Assembly: GCA_003164035.1 (NCBI GenBank)
Contig: PLRS01000168.1
Span: 1-64,000, forward strand
DNA length: 64,000 nt
Source: Bryobacterales bacterium
GTDB taxonomy: Bacteria; Acidobacteriota; Terriglobia; Bryobacterales; Bryobacteraceae
Direction of reading: 5' to 3'
The translations under genes were made by a program, and so were the position numbers. Numbering within the stretch: the stretch's first letter is position 1; every line of letters starts with the position of its first letter. Positions 60,624-64,000 of the stretch are shown here, in pieces. The notes beneath the pieces were generated by a model. That model was not told the origin of the DNA. It worked only from the letters and a program-made list of their open reading frames with translations, and did no database searches.

Positions 60624-61823
60624 CTAGTCCTTCACGCTCGAGACCGGCGGAGGCGGCAGGACCGGCACCGGCAGCATGACCCAGGCGGTCATACCCAGCG
60701 GGAGCTTGCCCTCGGGATTGGAGACGCGCACGCGTATGGCGACGGTCTTGATGTCGCGCTTGGTGCGGCTGACGTCGCGCTGGGTGGCAAAATCGGCTTC
60801 CACGGCTTTGTAGATCACCGGGCCCGAGGTTTCGGCGCCGGAGGGCAGGCGCACCCGCAAGGTCTGTCCCATGGCAATGAGATCGGCGTAGGTTTCCTCG
60901 ACGTCGGCATCGACCCAGGTCGAGCTCAAGTCGAAGAGGGTGACGATCGGGCTGCCCGGGCTCACGACTTCGCCCTGGCGCGCGGCGCGCAGGGTCACGA
61001 TGCCGCTGGCGGGGGCGAAAATGCGGGTCTGGCCGAAGCGGGCGGCAGCCGCGGCGGCATTGGCTACGGCCTGCGCCTCGGCCGCGCGGAGGGCGTCGGT
61101 CTGCCGCTGTTGGACGGGGACTTGCCGTTCCTCCTGGCGGGCGTCGGCCAGGGCGGCCTGCGTGGCCGCCTCGGAGCGGGCGATCGCCTCGACCGCGGAT
61201 TGGGCCGCCGCCACGGCGCGCCGGATCGCCTCGGCCCCGGCTTCGGCGGCCTGTTGGTTGGCCTTGGCGGAGTCGAGATCGGTTTGAGCCGTAACCAGGT
61301 CCTGGGGAGGGTTGATGTCCTTTTCGACCAGCGGCCGGATGCGATTGAAGTTGTCCTGGGCCTTGGCCACCGCGGCCTGGGTTTGCGCCATTTGCGCCTG
61401 CGCCTGCCGCAGTTGGGCTTGGGTTTGCGCCACCTGCGCCTGGGCCTGCTGCCATTGCGCCTGGGTTTGCGCCACCTGCGCCTCCGCCTGGCGGACTTTG
61501 GTGGGCAGGGTATTTTGCAGCAGTTCGGTCTGAGCCACCGACTGTTGCGCGCTGGCGCGGGCTTGGGCGATGGCATCCCCGGCGGCGCCCTGGTCGGCGC
61601 GCAGCTCGTCCTGGTCGAGCACGGCAATCAGATCGCCGGCCTTGACCCATTGCCCATCGTCCACGGCCAGGCTCACGATGCGGCCGGTGATCTTGCTGCC
61701 CACCACGACTTCGTTGCCATCCACGGTGCCGGTCAACACAAGCGTTTGCGGACGCGGGCGCTCGAGCCACCAGATCGCCGCCGCGGCGGCCACAATCAGC
61801 GACAGAAGGATCGCTCGTTTCAT
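60624..61823 (-). CDS. HlyD-family membrane-fusion (periplasmic adaptor) protein
   Basis: A 399-residue adaptor. One N-terminal helix (AILLSLIVAAAAAIWWLE) is followed by a lipoyl half (GTVDGNEVVVGSKITGRIVS), an unusually repetitive Gln/Ala coiled-coil hairpin with several Q-V-A-Q-T-Q-A-Q units, and the second lipoyl and barrel parts (IFAPASGIVTLRAARQGEVV, VIYKAVEADFATQRDVSRTK). It links the ABC pump to the TolC channel. First gene of the operon; ATG 61823 has GAGG 8 bases ahead. Confidence 0.93.
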   Translation of the reverse strand: MKRAILLSLIVAAAAAIWWLERPRPQTLVLTGTVDGNEVVVGSKITGRIVSLAVDDGQWVKAGDLIAVLDQDELRADQGAAGDAIAQARASAQQSVAQTELLQNTLPTKVRQAEAQVAQTQAQWQQAQAQVAQTQAQLRQAQAQMAQTQAAVAKAQDNFNRIRPLVEKDINPPQDLVTAQTDLDSAKANQQAAEAGAEAIRRAVAAAQSAVEAIARSEAATQAALADARQEERQVPVQQRQTDALRAAEAQAVANAAAAAARFGQTRIFAPASGIVTLRAARQGEVVSPGSPIVTLFDLSSTWVDADVEETYADLIAMGQTLRVRLPSGAETSGPVIYKAVEADFATQRDVSRTKRDIKTVAIRVRVSNPEGKLPLGMTAWVMLPVPVLPPPPVSSVKD

Positions 61824-61856
61824 GCGGAAGACCTCATTCGGTGAAAGGGAAAATAT

Positions 61857-61884
61857 ATTGTAAACCAAATCATTGTGAAATCAA
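61857..61884 (-). promoter_or_regulatory. Promoter of the efflux operon
   Basis: On the minus strand TTGATT (61879-61884) and TACAAT (61857-61862) with a 16-base spacer. The region is AT-rich with TGATTT repeats, a likely MarR target. The ATG is 34 bases downstream of the -10. Confidence 0.5.
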
Positions 61885-61978
61885 ACTAAACTCCGGAGCC
61901 GCTGGACCGCGTGTGTCGCACCCACCTCTTGTAGACGGATTGGAGGCGCGAATATTGTGAACCTCGCCAAAGCGCGGT

Positions 61979-62245
61979 GACGGGGTGCTTAACCGACCTG
62001 GGGATTTCGCAATTCAGGCGCGGCAACCGCTCCCTGGCGGTCGCGGCTCGGTAACGGGTGCCGCGTGTTTTCCGTCGCTTACCGAGCCGCGACCGCCGGA
62101 AGCTGTGAAAAAATCACAAATCGCAGGCGGAACCGCCTGCGCCACCAAAGCAGGTGCTTTGTTTTCAATGGTGGGGCAGGCGGTTCCGCCTGCCCAGCGC
62201 GTTTCGGAGAGTTTTTTCACACCTTCCCGGGGAGCGGTTGCCGGG
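61979..62245. repeat. Dispersed palindromic repeat family A, copy 6, interrupted
   Basis: Left arm GCAACCGCTCCCTGGCGGTC plus GCGGCTCGG begins at 62023. The right arm starts ACCGAGCCGCGACCGCC at 62081 but its end, GGGAGCGGTTGCC, appears only at about 62230-62242, so 126 bases have been inserted. The flanks match copy 2 at 21157. Confidence 0.75.
62100..62225. mobile_element. MITE-like 126-bp element nested in repeat family A
   Basis: Ends are AAGCTGTGAAAAAA (62100-62113) and TTTTTTCACACCTT (62212-62225), inverted with one mismatch. Between them are two GC-rich palindromes, CAGGCGGAACCGCCTG and GGCAGGCGGTTCCGCCTGCC. No coding capacity. The interrupted family A arm proves order of events; CCGG occurs on both sides and may be a target duplication. 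Confidence 0.55.
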
Positions 62246-62410
62246 AAAGTATTAGGCCGGCTATCCTTCGATATGAATCGGCCAGCCTACGGGCTCGACG
62301 CCGCGTGCTTGCCGTTAGAGTAGAAATCGCGCCGCCTTCAGCCGATAAGGAACAGTGGGAAGCACAGAGGCGACCGCCGGTCACGACGGTTCCCATTCGA
62401 GGAACAAGTC

Positions 62411-62665
62411 ATGGAACTATCGAGCCAAGAGTCGATTCAGGCATTGATCCGAACGCATGGATTAACGAACTGCGTCCGGGGACGGGGCAGGCAGGACGCC
62501 GCCCGGCCCGCCAACCGAAGCCGAAGGATGGTTTGCAGGTGCGGCCAATGCCGCCAGTGTCAGGAGAACGCGCGCTGGGAACGAATCTTCGCGAAGAAGT
62601 TCGCCGATCCCGATTACTACGCCAGCCGCCTGGTCCACTACACCTCGCCATTGACTTCTCTGTAA
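62411..62665 (+). CDS. Small CxCGxC protein (zinc-ribbon-like), unknown function
   Basis: An 84-residue basic protein. MELSSQESIQALIRTHGLTN opens it; the C-terminal part has CRCGQCRQCQENARWERIFA, a four-cysteine knuckle (C-x-C-x-x-C-x-x-C), then KKFADPDYYASRLVHYTSPL. I recall short acidobacterial proteins ending in the same N-A-R-W-E-R-I-F...K-F-A-D-P-x-Y-Y phrase. Zn or Fe binding is probable. A CGAGGAAC site precedes it. The first cysteines are not preceded by other motifs. Confidence 0.6.
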   Translation: MELSSQESIQALIRTHGLTNCVRGRGRQDAARPANRSRRMVCRCGQCRQCQENARWERIFAKKFADPDYYASRLVHYTSPLTSL

Positions 62666-62698
62666 TCGCGCGGGAAGAACCGCCTGAGTACACCGCTT

Positions 62699-62752
62699 GG
62701 GAAGTTCGGCAACGTATTCGAGGGCGACCGCTCTGTCGGTCGCGGCTCGGAA
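62699..62752. repeat. Dispersed palindromic repeat family A, copy 7
   Basis: GGGAAGTTCGGCAACGTATT and the core GCGACCGCTCTGTCGGTCGC plus GGCTCGG (62724-62750). The flank parallels copy 3 at 26041. Confidence 0.65.
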
Positions 62753-62780
62753 ATGCGCGGCAGGCCGGAGGCTCCGGCCG

Positions 62781-64000
62781 CTACCCGCCGTACACGCGGA
62801 AGGCGTCGGCGGCGGAAGGCTGCCGGGCGATGCGGATGGAGTGGCGCCCCGGCCGCGGCCATCGCGCGCGGAACACGGTCACTCCGCGCAGTTTCGGGAA
62901 ATTGTCGACAGCCAGGCTGACGGTTTCGGCCAGCTTGCCGTCCACGTAGACCGCGACGCTGCCCGCTCCTTTGTCCTTGTCGGTGATATAGTCGACGCCG
63001 GTTCCGCTAAAAGCGTAGTCGGCCGAAGTGGCGGGAACCACCTTGGATGGGGGCTGCGGAACGGTTTTCAGGATCAGCGGAATCGCCCACGCTTTGTAAA
63101 GTCCGGACGGCTGGTCTTCGAACGGGCAACCGGCCGTAAACAGAGTCATCTTCACGTCGGGTCCTTCCCGCCGCTGGAACTTCGCGCACAGGCTTGGCCC
63201 GTACATGTGTCCGGTGGCCAGGAACCGGTCGCTGAACCCGTTGATTGCCGTCCAGGGGCCCCAGGGGTGCGGCGCCTGGTAGAACTCGTAGCGCATTTCG
63301 TTCGGCTCAAACCACTTAATCATTTTCTCGGTGTTGTACCAGACCACCAGCAGGTAGAGCCCCAGCGCCGGGATGTAACACGGCCCGGTCTGGCCGCAGC
63401 GTCTCGGCAGGCTCAAGATCGGCGCGGCTTCCCGGATGCGGGGCGACCAGCGGCCGGGTCCGGCGAAATACGTCCAGTCGGCCGCGCGCATCTCCGGCAG
63501 CTTCGCCCGCGGCACCCGCCCGGCAATGTACTGGTCGCCGTCGTTCCAAAAACCGTTGTTCGAGATGGCGTAGACGTAAAGCCGGGCGTCGTCCTGAGCC
63601 ACGTCGCCGCCGTTTTTCCCGTAATGGACGAAGAAGGGGGAACCGAACGCCGGTCCAGGCCACATCGGGTCGCTATAGTTTTCGGCGGCGCCGCGAGTCC
63701 ACGTCACACCTCGGTCGGTGGATTTGATCAGGCTGGAATTGAATGCCGTCTGCCGCAGCCAGGAATCGCCGCTGTCCTTGCCGTACACGTTGCGCGACAC
63801 AAACGCGTAGAACACCGAGTCGATCGACTCCTGGCCGCAGGCTTTCCAGGTGGCGCCGTCACGCTCCTTCTTGCCCACCTCGCCATAGGCATCCATGGGA
63901 TTGACGAGCGAGCCGGCGAGCTGGAGAGGGTCGGGCCCGCTCAGCCGGTCGAAACCGAGGTTTCGGGACTGTTTGCCGAATCCCCGGCCGTCGCAGTGAA
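62781..64000 (-). CDS. DUF4185-like protein, N-terminus cut by window edge
   Basis: The frame is open to the window end, so at least 406 residues are present and the start lies beyond. The body is a five-bladed-propeller type sequence with SIDSVFYAFVSRNVYGKDSG, SSLIKSTDRGVTWTRGAAEN, PCYIPALGLYLLVVWYN and WFEPNEMRYEFYQAPHPWGPW, which resembles DUF4185/neuraminidase-like glycosidase folds. The C-terminal ~80 residues form a separate beta-domain (YVDGKLAETVSLAVDNFPK). It may bind or cleave glycans; catalytic residues not assigned. A family A repeat lies just past the stop. Confidence 0.7.
   Translation of the reverse strand, partial: HCDGRGFGKQSRNLGFDRLSGPDPLQLAGSLVNPMDAYGEVGKKERDGATWKACGQESIDSVFYAFVSRNVYGKDSGDSWLRQTAFNSSLIKSTDRGVTWTRGAAENYSDPMWPGPAFGSPFFVHYGKNGGDVAQDDARLYVYAISNNGFWNDGDQYIAGRVPRAKLPEMRAADWTYFAGPGRWSPRIREAAPILSLPRRCGQTGPCYIPALGLYLLVVWYNTEKMIKWFEPNEMRYEFYQAPHPWGPWTAINGFSDRFLATGHMYGPSLCAKFQRREGPDVKMTLFTAGCPFEDQPSGLYKAWAIPLILKTVPQPPSKVVPATSADYAFSGTGVDYITDKDKGAGSVAVYVDGKLAETVSLAVDNFPKLRGVTVFRARWPRPGRHSIRIARQPSAADAFRVYGG

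Larger units (their letters stand above)
61885..62410. other. Repeat-filled intergenic region
   Basis: More than 500 bases between the efflux promoter and the small protein at 62411. It is almost wholly occupied by repeat family A (61979-62099 and 62226-62245) and the nested element at 62100-62225. CGAGGAAC just before the ATG at 62411 is its ribosome site. Confidence 0.6.

Overview
The window is a high-GC bacterial chromosome segment that most resembles Acidobacteriota of the Bryobacterales / Candidatus Solibacter type. The inference rests on family content: an Oar-like TonB receptor with a carboxypeptidase-regulatory N-terminus, an SBBP-repeat protein ending in the Solibacter-type TIGR03437 C-terminal domain plus a second protein of that kind, a membrane regulator family common in acidobacteria, several Tat-signal catabolic enzymes, and many short dispersed palindromic repeats between genes. 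No rRNA, CRISPR array or plasmid/phage replication module was seen. One tRNA (Thr, CGT) is present.

Layout. 1-5350: end of a hypothetical gene, the TonB receptor and a convergent TolB-like propeller gene whose Tat signal is out of frame. 5607-11252: an aminotransferase/oxidoreductase pair diverges from a decaheme cytochrome c plus MtrB/PioB-like porin pair, a likely outer-membrane electron conduit. 11333-16618: ilvD, a DUF3800 gene inserted between ilvD and ggt and bounded by an 18-bp direct repeat, then ggt and a DinB-like gene. 16763-21154: coiled-coil mini-protein, VapBC, membrane regulator, SIS protein and mqnA. 21378-28602: two TIGR03437-type surface proteins and an FtsX-type permease. 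29151-31084: an acyltransferase-like/methyltransferase cassette and tRNA-Thr. 31221-35836: a transaldolase, two Gfo/Idh dehydrogenases, a 36-residue membrane peptide and a GRP-type sugar transporter, apparently one operon.

35891-46009: DUF1801, a glycosidase-like protein, an aldo/keto reductase gene with a large in-frame deletion, a CMD/AKR/cupin group, an SGNH-like protein, CdaA/YbbR for c-di-AMP, and a membrane-anchored JAMM-domain protein. 46533-55481: response-regulator-like protein, then a carbohydrate/uronate locus (GH2, MFS porter, GH105-like, NHL/PQQ-like propeller, enolase-superfamily dehydratase and DapA-like lyase, the last two with Tat-like signals). 56473-61823: a HlyD-ABC-ABC-MarR-TolC efflux operon. 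The right edge is a partial DUF4185-like protein.

A recurring theme is short palindromic repeats in several families. They sit between genes but also touch coding ends: one supplies the ilvD stop codon, one covers the stop of the sugar transporter, one is read through in the N-terminus of the MtrB-like porin, and one is itself split by a 126-bp MITE-like insertion. The best candidate for something new is the DUF3800 unit at 13301-14402, a one-gene insert with its own promoter bounded by an exact duplication of the ggt 3' end.
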